Under the pieces are notes generated by a model. It saw nothing but the letters and a program-made list of their open reading frames with translations. It did no database searches and was not told the origin of the DNA. Both the position numbers and the translations under genes were made by a program. This document shows, in pieces, positions 52,683-61,015 of a DNA stretch of 64,000 nt; the stretch's first letter is position 1; the number at the start of each line of letters is the position of its first letter. The DNA is from SIG299 sp045531895 (GTDB taxonomy: Bacteria > Bacillota > Clostridia > Lachnospirales > Lachnospiraceae): assembly GCA_045531895.1 (NCBI GenBank), contig JAZSEW010000098.1, positions 1-64,000 of the forward strand. The letters run 5' to 3'.

Positions 52683-53528
52683 ATGAAACAGAAATCCATG
52701 CATAGAAACACTGTGATTGGAAAAGTAATTGTGTACGCAATACTCCTTCTGATTGCTGTAGCGATGATTATACCATTTTTGTGGATGCTGTCTGCATCCA
52801 TTAAGGCGGACAGAGAAGTATTCCAGATGGATCCTTTCGTATGGATACCTGAGGTGCCGCGATGGAATAATTACATGAAAATCTGGACAAAAATACCGAT
52901 GTTCCAGTTTGTAAAAAATACCGTTTTCTTAACGATTGTAGTTACCTGTCTTCAGCTGCTTACCAGCAGCTTTGCGGCTTACTCCTTTGCAAAGCTGAAT
53001 TTCAGACACAAAAAGGGATTGTTCCTTGCTTATATTGCCACCATCGCAATGCCCTGGCAGGTGTATATGGTACCGCAGTTTTTGATGATGAGAAGTATGG
53101 GATTGAATGATAAACTGCTTGCTATCATTTGCTTACAGGCTTTCTCGGCATTTGGAGTGTTCCTGATGAAGCAGTTTTATGAGGGCATTCCGGATGATTT
53201 ATGTGAGGCGGCTCGAATTGACGGTATGAGTGAGTACCGGATTTATGCAAAAATTATGTTGCCGCTGTCGAAGCCAGCGCTTTCAACACTGACAATTTTT
53301 ACATTTGTAAATACATGGAATGACTATCTTGGTCCATTAATTTATTTGAAATCTCCGGAAAACAAGACAATCCAGCTTGGCTTAAAGATGTTCATCAGCC
53401 AGTATTCCTCTGACTATGGACTGATTATGGCCGGTTCTGTATTATCTTTGGTACCGGTTATTATCGTTTTCCTTTGCCTGCAGAAGTATTTTGTGGAAGG
53501 TGTCGCAACCACCGGCCTGAAAGGTTAA
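52683..53528 (+). CDS. Sugar ABC importer permease (MalG/UgpE type)
   Basis: This 281-residue permease has six helices and the EAA loop EAARIDGMSEYRIYAKIMLP near residue 180. It ends in the typical short tail VEGVATTGLKG. It is the partner of the preceding permease. Confidence 0.92.
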   Translation: MKQKSMHRNTVIGKVIVYAILLLIAVAMIIPFLWMLSASIKADREVFQMDPFVWIPEVPRWNNYMKIWTKIPMFQFVKNTVFLTIVVTCLQLLTSSFAAYSFAKLNFRHKKGLFLAYIATIAMPWQVYMVPQFLMMRSMGLNDKLLAIICLQAFSAFGVFLMKQFYEGIPDDLCEAARIDGMSEYRIYAKIMLPLSKPALSTLTIFTFVNTWNDYLGPLIYLKSPENKTIQLGLKMFISQYSSDYGLIMAGSVLSLVPVIIVFLCLQKYFVEGVATTGLKG

Positions 53529-53566
53529 GGAGTAATTGCAAAGAAAACTTTATAATTTTACCTGAC

Positions 53567-53631
53567 TGCCTCAAGTATCCTCTCCCTCGGATATTTGGGG
53601 CATTGTCATACCGACATTGTTTTGGTAAAAT
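53567..53631 (+). promoter_or_regulatory. Dyad plus internal promoter before the lyase gene
   Basis: An imperfect dyad (CCTCAAGTATCC from 53567 against GGATATTTGGGG ending 53600) is followed directly by TTGTCA (53603-53608), a 17-bp spacer and TAAAAT (53626-53631). The catabolic genes from 53676 may thus be transcribed both from the importer promoter and from here, with a regulator binding the dyad. Confidence 0.5.
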
Positions 53632-53675
53632 AAAAGAAATAGTTTGGGGGCAAATCCGAAGGAGGATGTGAAAAG

Positions 53676-55406
53676 ATGGGTGCTTTTCATGAGAATTTAG
53701 AAAAACAGGTGAAGATGCTTGCAAATCAGATGAGAGAAGAAACAATGCCAAAGCTGACAGAGGAACTCTTTGCTTTGTTTGAAACGACAGGAAACCGTTT
53801 GAAATATGAGGATGTGTATTTCAGACGTAGAAAGTTTCTGGCAGTGTATGGCATGGCGGCATATATGTTTAAGCGCCGCGAGGATGTGGAGAAACTGGCA
53901 GGGATACTGTCTGAAATTTGTGAGGAGGAGTGTTGGGCGCTGCCTGCCCACGTAAATCGGGTAACTGACAGCAACTGGAGACTCGTGGTAGATTTGTTCT
54001 CATCAGAAACTGCGCAGGCACTGGCGGAAATTATAACGCTGGTAAATGGGGAATTGCCGGAAGAAATCAAATTGCCCAAGCAACTGTGTGAGAGAGTCCG
54101 GAAAGAAATAAAGAAGAGAGTCCTGGAACCGTTTTTTCAATCAGAACCAAGGTATGGCAGCTGGGAATGCTCCGATCATAACTGGAATGCTGTGTGTGCA
54201 GGCAGTATCGGTAGTGCATGTATTTATCTGATGGGAGAAAATGAAAAAGAACAATTGAAGTCTTGTCTGGAGAGATTGTGTCATTCCCTGACTTTCTATT
54301 TGGGAGGTTTCAGGGAGGATGGTGCATGTATGGAGGGGATTGGCTATTTTACCTATGGAATGACTTATTTTGTTGGATTTGCAGAGCAGCTGCTTCGCTA
54401 CAGTAATGGCAAAATTAATTTATTTGCCAACGAAAAGCTACGCAAAATTGCAGAGTTTCAGCAGAAAACTTATTTTTCAAGCGGACAGACCATAAGCTTT
54501 TCTGATGGGGATCAGCAGGCAAAGTTTCGTATGGGTCTGACTTGTTATCTGGCAGGAAAGTATAATACGGTACGGATTCCGGCGGAAGAACTGGCCTGTG
54601 ATTTTGAATCGGATACTTGTTACCGCTTTATGGGACTGATGCGTGATTATCTTTGGACAAAGGATAGTGCCGAGGTGTGCATGACGGAGTGCGGCGAAGA
54701 AAACAAAGTGACGGCCCGGCATGATGTGCTGCCGGAAGCCCAGTGGAGTATTTGTGAAAGTAAAACACAAGTAGGCTTTGCAATCAAGGGCGGTGATAAC
54801 GGAGAGCCTCATAATCACAATGACATCGGAAGCTTTTTGTATCTGGCAGCTGGGGAACAACTGATTACAGACCTGGGAGCCGGAGAATATACGAAGGAGT
54901 ATTTCGGTGCCGGACGCTATGAAATTCTTTGTAACTCTTCCCTGGGACACAGTGTTCCGCAAGTGAACGGAGGATTCCAGAAAGCAGGAAAGCAGTATAA
55001 AGCATCTGTGTTTTCGACTGACGAAAAGGGAACAACAAAAATAGAGTTTGCAGGAGCCTATGAGGAAGGTACATTGAAGCATCTCACAAGAGAAGCGGAA
55101 TTTTCTTTACTAGATGGGGGACTTCTGATTACAGATGTTTTTGAGGGGGTACAGCCACAGATAGTATTTACGGAGCAATTGGTAACTTCCGGAAGAGTGG
55201 AGTGTGAGGAATACAAAATTTACATATATGGCAAAAAGTCTTCATGCGTGGTGCAACTGCCTGAAAAAGTGAAAAATATTCGAGTAGTAGAAAAAAATCA
55301 TTCCAACCATGTGGGCGAAACGGAAAAAGTATATCTGATTCAATGGGATGTTGTTGTAAACGCAAACGAGTCAACGGGAAGTACATGGTTTAGAATAAGT
55401 GTATAA
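53676..55406 (+). CDS. Heparinase II/III-like polysaccharide lyase family protein
   Basis: A 576-residue protein with an N-terminal alpha/alpha toroid (about 1-340) and a C-terminal beta-sandwich. The family hallmark GEPHNHNDIGSFLYL (about residue 378) contains the conserved histidines and Asn/Asp, and SLGHSVPQVNG follows. There is no signal peptide, so it works in the cytoplasm on imported oligosaccharides. With GH88 next to it, it would make or process unsaturated uronyl sugars. The exact polymer cannot be named. Confidence 0.82.
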   Translation: MGAFHENLEKQVKMLANQMREETMPKLTEELFALFETTGNRLKYEDVYFRRRKFLAVYGMAAYMFKRREDVEKLAGILSEICEEECWALPAHVNRVTDSNWRLVVDLFSSETAQALAEIITLVNGELPEEIKLPKQLCERVRKEIKKRVLEPFFQSEPRYGSWECSDHNWNAVCAGSIGSACIYLMGENEKEQLKSCLERLCHSLTFYLGGFREDGACMEGIGYFTYGMTYFVGFAEQLLRYSNGKINLFANEKLRKIAEFQQKTYFSSGQTISFSDGDQQAKFRMGLTCYLAGKYNTVRIPAEELACDFESDTCYRFMGLMRDYLWTKDSAEVCMTECGEENKVTARHDVLPEAQWSICESKTQVGFAIKGGDNGEPHNHNDIGSFLYLAAGEQLITDLGAGEYTKEYFGAGRYEILCNSSLGHSVPQVNGGFQKAGKQYKASVFSTDEKGTTKIEFAGAYEEGTLKHLTREAEFSLLDGGLLITDVFEGVQPQIVFTEQLVTSGRVECEEYKIYIYGKKSSCVVQLPEKVKNIRVVEKNHSNHVGETEKVYLIQWDVVVNANESTGSTWFRISV

Positions 55407-55422
55407 GAAGGAGGACATACCG

Positions 55423-56580
55423 ATGTTTGAGGAAAAAGAGGAATTGACAATAGCAGAGGCAAAGGCTGCCCTTACTGTGGCAGCAGCACAGGTGGAGAGA
55501 AATCTGGCGGAATTTACGGATTCCTGTCAGAACCATTCCAGTGTGAATAATATTTATCCAAAGTGTAACAACGACCAGTGGACCTGTGGTTTTTGGCCGG
55601 GAGAGGTTTGGCTTTCTTTTGAACATACAGGAAAGGAAGAATTTAAGAAAGCAGCCTTACATATGCTGGACAGTTTTGATTACAGAATCCGTAATAAAAT
55701 TGCGGTGGATCATCACGATATGGGTTTTTTATATACTCCAACCTGTGTGGCGGCTTATAAACTGACCGGAAATGAAAAGGCAAAGGAAGCAGCAATTCTG
55801 GCAGCAGACCAGTTGATTTCCAGATTCCAGCCGGTGGGTGAATTTATTCAGGCCTGGGGAGCTATGGGAGAACCGGGGAATTATCGTTACATTGTGGACT
55901 GCCTGTTAAATTTGCCGTTGCTTTACTGGGCAGAAGAGGTAACCGGCGATAAAAAATATGGGGAAATTGCGCTGAAGCATATTACAACTTGCTTAAAGTA
56001 TTCCATACGTGAGGACGGAAGTACCTATCATACTTTCTTTATGAACATGGAAACCGGTGGTCCGGACCACGGAGAAACCTGTCAGGGCTATAAAAACGAC
56101 AGCTGTTGGGCAAGAGGACAGGCATGGGGCGTTTACGGAACGGCGATTTCCTACGCATATACCAAGCGACCGGAATATCTGGATGCGTTTCGAAGAACAG
56201 CAGCATATTATCTGGAAAAGCTTCCGGAGGATATGATTCCGTACTGGGATATGATTTTCACAGAGGGTGATGAACCGAGAGACTCCAGCTCTGCGTCTAT
56301 TGTGGCATGCGGCTTTCTGGAGGCGGCAAAATATCTGCCGAAAGAGGAAGCAGCAAAGTATCGTAAGCTGGCAGCGCAGATGTTAAAGAGTCTGGTGGAC
56401 AATTATGCAGTAAAGGATTTTACAAAGTCCAACGGTCTGGTGCTGCATGGTACCTACAGCAAGAAGAGTCCTTATAATACCTGCACACCGGAAGGTGTGG
56501 ATGAATGTGTCAGCTGGGGGGATTATTTCTATATGGAGGCGCTGACAAGATTTTCTAAAGACTGGGAGATGTATTGGTAA
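55423..56580 (+). CDS. GH88 unsaturated glucuronyl hydrolase
   Basis: GH88 removes the delta-4,5-unsaturated uronic acid left by lyases at the non-reducing end. The two catalytic Asp residues are D99 (HHDMG) and D159 (IVDCLLNLP), with the spacing seen in UGL (88 and 149). SCWARGQAWGVYG is also typical. The start at 55423 (MFEEKEEL, 385 residues) has AAGGAGG upstream. The product rearranges to 5-keto-4-deoxyuronate and enters the KDG pathway, fitting the kdgK-like gene at 20 kb. Confidence 0.92.
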   Translation: MFEEKEELTIAEAKAALTVAAAQVERNLAEFTDSCQNHSSVNNIYPKCNNDQWTCGFWPGEVWLSFEHTGKEEFKKAALHMLDSFDYRIRNKIAVDHHDMGFLYTPTCVAAYKLTGNEKAKEAAILAADQLISRFQPVGEFIQAWGAMGEPGNYRYIVDCLLNLPLLYWAEEVTGDKKYGEIALKHITTCLKYSIREDGSTYHTFFMNMETGGPDHGETCQGYKNDSCWARGQAWGVYGTAISYAYTKRPEYLDAFRRTAAYYLEKLPEDMIPYWDMIFTEGDEPRDSSSASIVACGFLEAAKYLPKEEAAKYRKLAAQMLKSLVDNYAVKDFTKSNGLVLHGTYSKKSPYNTCTPEGVDECVSWGDYFYMEALTRFSKDWEMYW

Positions 56581-56598
56581 AGAGAACGGAGAATTGCC

Positions 56599-58161
56599 AT
56601 GGAATTTCATAGCATCTTGTTTGGCTCGATGGAGCCGGAGCTAATAAAAGAAGAACCGGATTTTTTTCATGATTTACAGTTGGATTACTTATTGGAGCAG
56701 ATTTTAATTCAAGGAAAAAGCTATCAGATAGAACCGTATTATTATACGTTTCCTAAATCAAAGGAATTGATTTTATACCGTCAGCAGGTATGCAGGGATA
56801 TGGAATCGGAAGAATTATGTATGGCAATGCAGCATTTTTGTCGTAAAATGCAGGAGTCCCGAAATATGATGGAATTTTCCATAAAAAGTAAAGGAGAAAT
56901 GCAGTCAGCTACTTATCACTTACAGGCGGCGACGCTTTACCTTGAGGCACTGCAACAATTGGAAAAGGAGTTGCAGAACGTTTCTCCGGCTTCGGACGGA
57001 ATGAAAATGTTCGCTGATTATGTAAAGCAGGAAATTGCAAAGCAGAAGGAAACTGGATTTGTGACGGCATTAACAGAGGCAAATCGTTTTTTCTCTGAAC
57101 TTTCTTTTTCACTTTCCTTGGATCCGGATAAGCTGGTGGTGACTGAAAATGAGGAGACTGACAGAAAAGATGGTAAGCCAGCTACAAAAGAACCGGTAAA
57201 AAATTATTTTGAGGAATTGAATAAACTGCTTGGACAGGATCCGGAGGAAAAGGGCTATGCAATGACAGACATTTTCCCTGACCCATTAGAAATTTCTTAT
57301 CTGGAAAAGGTACTGGTAGGACTTTTGAAAAAGAGCAAGCCGAAGGTGTTTCAGGCAATCCGGGAGTTTAAAGAGCATTTTCCGGAATTTTATTCAGAAG
57401 GTTTGCTGCGGTTTGAGAAAGAGGTACAGTTTTATTTGTGCTTTCAGCGGTTTCGGACAAAAACCATGGGTATGGGGTATCCAATGGAGTTGCCAATTAT
57501 TTCGGAACAACAGGAGTTTTCCGGTAGAGGCGTGTATGACCTGGCGCTTGTGTGGAAGCAGGCGGATAATGATTATACCGTAGTTTCCAATGAGTTTGAG
57601 TTAAAAGAAAAGCCATCCTTTTTTGTGGTAACCGGACCGAATCAGGGAGGAAAGACAACCTTCGCACGTTCTATGGGACAGGCAGTCTATTTTTCACTAA
57701 TGGGGCTGTATGCCAATGCAGATTTTTTTACAATGCCGATGCTGCAGGGAATTTCTACTCATTTTGAGGCAGAGGAAACACTACAGTCCAATTCAGGAAA
57801 GCTGAAAGAGGAAATTAACCGTCTGTTGCCGATGATGTCGCGGATTCAGAACAAGAAGCACTTTGTGATTTTAAATGAATTGTTTACCACAGCCACTACT
57901 TACGATGCTATGCTTATGGGCCGAAAGGTGATGGAGTCTTTTCTGGAAAGAGAATGCTATGGCATTTATGTGACTCACATCCAGGAGCTGGCGGAGGAAA
58001 CAGAAGAAATCATCAGTCTGGTTGCACAACTAAAACCCGGAGAAGAAGGCAAACGCAGCTATCGGATGTTGCCGATGAAGGCTCAGGGCTATGGCTATTC
58101 GGATGCGCTGGTGAAAAAATTCAAACTGGAATATGACGATATTATCAGGAGGTTATCGTAA
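56599..58161 (+). CDS. MutS-like ATPase, first of a tandem pair
   Basis: The 520-residue protein has a helical lever/clamp region and a C-terminal MutS ATPase domain with Walker A GPNQGGKT (346-353) and a modified Walker B, FVILNE, where Asn426 replaces the usual Asp and Glu427 is kept. A MutS-like TTATTYDAML segment follows. The mismatch-recognition domain (Phe-x-Glu) is absent, so this is not the repair MutS. It lies 18 bp after the GH88 gene and its stop overlaps the next gene start (TAATG). A heterodimer with the next protein is likely. Its role is unknown. Confidence 0.82.
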   Translation: MEFHSILFGSMEPELIKEEPDFFHDLQLDYLLEQILIQGKSYQIEPYYYTFPKSKELILYRQQVCRDMESEELCMAMQHFCRKMQESRNMMEFSIKSKGEMQSATYHLQAATLYLEALQQLEKELQNVSPASDGMKMFADYVKQEIAKQKETGFVTALTEANRFFSELSFSLSLDPDKLVVTENEETDRKDGKPATKEPVKNYFEELNKLLGQDPEEKGYAMTDIFPDPLEISYLEKVLVGLLKKSKPKVFQAIREFKEHFPEFYSEGLLRFEKEVQFYLCFQRFRTKTMGMGYPMELPIISEQQEFSGRGVYDLALVWKQADNDYTVVSNEFELKEKPSFFVVTGPNQGGKTTFARSMGQAVYFSLMGLYANADFFTMPMLQGISTHFEAEETLQSNSGKLKEEINRLLPMMSRIQNKKHFVILNELFTTATTYDAMLMGRKVMESFLERECYGIYVTHIQELAEETEEIISLVAQLKPGEEGKRSYRMLPMKAQGYGYSDALVKKFKLEYDDIIRRLS

Positions 58162-59669
58162 TGGAGCCTTATTTATTATATCGGGATTCATCTACAGACG
58201 GAAAGAAAAGCTATGCCTTTCCAAGAGATGTGATGAAAGATTTGAATCTGGAAATTGTAATTAAAAATATGGCAAGAGAAGACTTCCTGATTGCAGAAAA
58301 AGCCCGCAGAGTAATGATGATTCCTTTGCAGACTCCGGAGGAGATTATGTACCGGCAGGAGGTGCTGCGGGACTTGCGTCATCAGGATGCGATACTGGAG
58401 ACATTATACCTGTGTGCAGAGCGTCAGAACAAGACATTACAAATTTATAAGGAAGAAATGAAGAGCAATCGAGCCAAGTCCAAAAGACAGACCAGCGAAT
58501 TGTTTGAAACACTAAACTATTTGCGCCAGGGACAGGAAGAACTGATAAAAATTCGTGGACTTTTGCAACAGAAACAGGAGGACTGGAAATCAGAAGGAGT
58601 ACAAGCTCTTCTGATGCGTTTAGAGAATCTTCCGCTGGATACTGTTTGCGAACGGTTGCGTGAGGCGGACTCTTTGATTACGGATAGTTGTGAGGCCGGT
58701 TATACCTTTCAATTTGGAGGGGGACTAAAAATGGTGCAGGCCGTGTTAAATTATCTGCGCCCGACAGCTGACATAAAGAAGGGAGCTCTGGAAAGCTTTT
58801 ATTTGAAGTTCATGAAAAAGAATGCGGTTTTGGTGGGAAGTGATGTTGAATTAAAGAAAGATTTGAGTGTACTATCTGAGGCAACGCTGAAGCAGATTAT
58901 ATCGATTTTTAGCCCATATTTGCACAAGATGATGCAGTTTTTTGAGCACTTTGCGGAGGAAATTGCTTTTTATATGGGTGCTGTGCGGTTTATGAAGCGT
59001 ATGGAACCATTGTACATAACCCTAATGATGCCGCAACCGCAGCCACAAGGCAGCACAGATACCCGGTTTGAAAATCTGTACGAGCTTTCCATGGCGTTGT
59101 ATGCTCAGAAAAAGCCGGTTGGAAATTCTATGGAGCTTCCGAATAATCGTATGACTTTAATTACCGGGGCAAATCAAGGTGGTAAATCCACCTTCCTTCG
59201 AAGCTATGGTATTGCCCAGGTGCTGATGCAATGTGGTATGCCGGTGCCTGCCAGCAAGTTTTCCGCACCGGTGTATGGTCAGATTTTTACTCACTTTACA
59301 AGAAGTGAGGATGAGCAGTTAAGTAACGGACGTTTAAGTGAGGAACTGCAACGTATGAGCAACATGGTAGATAAAGCAGTGCCAAACAGTTTGTTTCTGC
59401 TGAATGAGTCTTTTGCAAGTACTACAGAAAAAGAAGGCTCGAAAATTGCGGAAGGAATTTTAGATGCTTTTTATGAAAAGAATATCACCACCATGATGGT
59501 AACTCACCTGTACCAACTGGCAAAGAAAAAGTATGACGAAGCAAAAAAGGGCAGTCACTTTCTGGTGGCGGAACGTACAGAGAATGGTACAAGAACCTTT
59601 AAAATGTTAAAAGGGGAACCGACATATACCAGCTTTGGTACGGATTTATTTAAGGTGTTGGAAAATTGA
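58161..59669 (+). CDS. MutS-like ATPase, second of a tandem pair
   Basis: A 502-residue paralogue of the preceding protein with the same layout: Walker A GANQGGKST (336-344) and Walker B LFLLNE, again Asn (415) followed by Glu (416), then SFASTTEKEG. The N-terminal region has a long coiled stretch (about residues 85-160). Both copies share the Asp-to-Asn change, so it is a family feature, not an accident. It ends at a strong terminator. A structural or DNA-junction ATPase role is conceivable, but nothing ties it to sugar use except the operon position. Confidence 0.82.
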   Translation: MEPYLLYRDSSTDGKKSYAFPRDVMKDLNLEIVIKNMAREDFLIAEKARRVMMIPLQTPEEIMYRQEVLRDLRHQDAILETLYLCAERQNKTLQIYKEEMKSNRAKSKRQTSELFETLNYLRQGQEELIKIRGLLQQKQEDWKSEGVQALLMRLENLPLDTVCERLREADSLITDSCEAGYTFQFGGGLKMVQAVLNYLRPTADIKKGALESFYLKFMKKNAVLVGSDVELKKDLSVLSEATLKQIISIFSPYLHKMMQFFEHFAEEIAFYMGAVRFMKRMEPLYITLMMPQPQPQGSTDTRFENLYELSMALYAQKKPVGNSMELPNNRMTLITGANQGGKSTFLRSYGIAQVLMQCGMPVPASKFSAPVYGQIFTHFTRSEDEQLSNGRLSEELQRMSNMVDKAVPNSLFLLNESFASTTEKEGSKIAEGILDAFYEKNITTMMVTHLYQLAKKKYDEAKKGSHFLVAERTENGTRTFKMLKGEPTYTSFGTDLFKVLEN

Positions 59670-59694
59670 GAAAAATTAACGGATAATACAAAAT

Positions 59695-59746
59695 AATACC
59701 TTGCCAAACCGTCATCGAATGAGTGGGTTTGACAAGGTATTCCTTT
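59695..59746. terminator. Bidirectional terminator after the MutS-like pair
   Basis: AATACCTTGCCAAACC (59695-59710) pairs with GGTTTGACAAGGTATT (59726-59741), one mismatch, with T-rich sequence following. It divides the convergent hydrolase gene from the operon. Confidence 0.88.
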
Positions 59747-60622
59747 TTACATCGCCTGATTCAAAAATCGGGCTGCCAGTTCCGGCCAACAGGAGCACTC
59801 TTCCTTGATAAGTTCTTCATTTCCGTTGGAAGTCTCTTCGGTAGCGAGTGCCAGACCGTGTCCGCCAAATGGGAACATGTGGAACTCTGCCAGAACGCCC
59901 TTGTCAATCAGGGAAGTTAAGTAAAGGATGGAGTTTTCTACCGGTACGGAAGAGTCCTCATAGGTGTGCCATAAGAAGGTTGGAGGAACATCCTCAGTAA
60001 CGTGACGGTCGAGTGTTACAAGCTCTACCAGGTCCTGCTTGTATTTCTTTGCTTTGTCTTCGTCAGACTGCATACCAAGTAAGTTTTCAAAGGAGCCCTG
60101 GTGTCCGAACTCGCCGGAGGTGATAACCGGGTAGGAGAGGACACATGCATTTGGCATAATTTCTTCCGGTGCAGCATTATTTAAGTAGCTGGAGAGCCAT
60201 TCCTTTTTGTAGTGGATGCAAAGGCTGGCTGCCAGATGTCCGCCGGCGGAAAAGCCTGCTACGGCAATACGCTCCGGGTCGATGCCCCACTCAGCGGCAC
60301 GTTCGCGCACGGTGCGGACAGCAACGGCCAAATCACAAAGAGAAGACGGAAACTCAAATGGTGCAATGTGATATTTTAAAACAAAGGTGGAAAAACCAAG
60401 GGTATTAAACTTCTTTGCCACAGGCTTTCCTTCCCTGTCGGATAAGTGTTCATAACCACCACCCGGACAGATAATCAGGGCAGGACGAAGTTCTTCAGTA
60501 GCAGGCGCATCTTCTTTGTCAAGTAAGTAGCAGTCCAGGGTGGCAGGAACAAAGTTGCCCTTTTTTACTTTGTCTACCGGAACTACCATATAATTTTCTA
60601 CAGTTATTGTGAATTCTTTCAT
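59747..60622 (-). CDS. Alpha/beta hydrolase, carbohydrate-esterase-like
   Basis: A 291-residue serine hydrolase with oxyanion region CPGGGYEHLS, nucleophile motif GFSAGGH and catalytic Asp/His probably in the HTYEDSSVPV and FPFGGHGLAL segments. It belongs to the BD-FAE/acetyl-xylan-esterase-like branch and has no signal peptide. The start at 60622 (MKEFTITVEN) follows GGAGG; the longer frame to 60646 covers that site. It would remove acetyl groups from imported sugars, in keeping with the adjacent operon. Confidence 0.83.
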   Translation of the reverse strand: MKEFTITVENYMVVPVDKVKKGNFVPATLDCYLLDKEDAPATEELRPALIICPGGGYEHLSDREGKPVAKKFNTLGFSTFVLKYHIAPFEFPSSLCDLAVAVRTVRERAAEWGIDPERIAVAGFSAGGHLAASLCIHYKKEWLSSYLNNAAPEEIMPNACVLSYPVITSGEFGHQGSFENLLGMQSDEDKAKKYKQDLVELVTLDRHVTEDVPPTFLWHTYEDSSVPVENSILYLTSLIDKGVLAEFHMFPFGGHGLALATEETSNGNEELIKEECSCWPELAARFLNQAM

Positions 60623-60646
60623 TGTAAGCCTCCTGCGTTTTCGCAA

Positions 60647-60820
60647 TAAATTCAGTATAGTTAAAATACAATAGTAATTATACTATGTTTCAGGAGAGAG
60701 TCAATCATGAAAAAAGAAAGTTTTAGTACTTGTTAACGGTGGTGCTGATCGGTTTCCGGTTTTTGATAAGAAGAATATTCAGAAGAGTGTTTAAAAAGTC
60801 AGACCGGACAAATAGTCTTT
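60647..60820. other. Intergenic stretch with a decayed short frame
   Basis: An ATG at 60709 behind AGGAGAG opens only nine codons (MKKESFSTC). One base less in the following A6 run would give a longer frame (KKKVLVLVNGGADRFPVF and on to about 60795), so it may be a frameshifted remnant. Nothing else is recognised here. Confidence 0.3.
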
Positions 60821-60840
60821 TTGTAAACTGAAGTTTACAA
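60821..60840. promoter_or_regulatory. Perfect dyad TTGTAAACT-ga-AGTTTACAA
   Basis: A 9-bp perfect inverted repeat with a 2-nt centre lies 39 bp upstream of the first promoter of the HTH-GlmM gene. Its symmetry suggests a dimeric repressor or activator site. Confidence 0.6.
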
Positions 60841-60878
60841 GTAAGGACGTTTTCGGATAAAAAAGTATATTTTTAGGG

Positions 60879-60973
60879 TAGACAAAATCGAAAAATGAGA
60901 ATATAATGCAACTAAAAGTTGCTAAAAATGCATTGTTAAGTTGCTTGTAAGTCATTTGATATCCTGTTATAAT
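60879..60973 (+). promoter_or_regulatory. Tandem promoters with AGTTGC operator sites
   Basis: P1: TAGACA (60879-60884), 17 bp, TATAAT (60902-60907). P2: TTGTAA (60945-60950), 17 bp, TATAAT (60968-60973). A dyad GCAACT-aaa-AGTTGC (60908-60922) sits right after the P1 -10 box, and a third AGTTGC (60939-60944) touches the P2 -35 box. A protein binding AGTTGC would cover both promoters. The gene downstream encodes a DNA-binding domain, so autoregulation is likely. Confidence 0.65.
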
Positions 60974-61015
60974 GAACACAAGTTAATAAGCATAATGCTA
61001 AAAAGGAGATTTTGT

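Noticed and set aside
54477..55082. Minus-strand 201-codon frame within the heparinase-like gene
   Set aside because: Shadow of a gene with a clear family signature; no start site or motif of its own.
56599..59669. Housekeeping mismatch-repair MutS
   Set aside because: Both proteins are about 500 residues, lack the mismatch-binding domain and have a modified Walker B, so they are MutS-like paralogues only.
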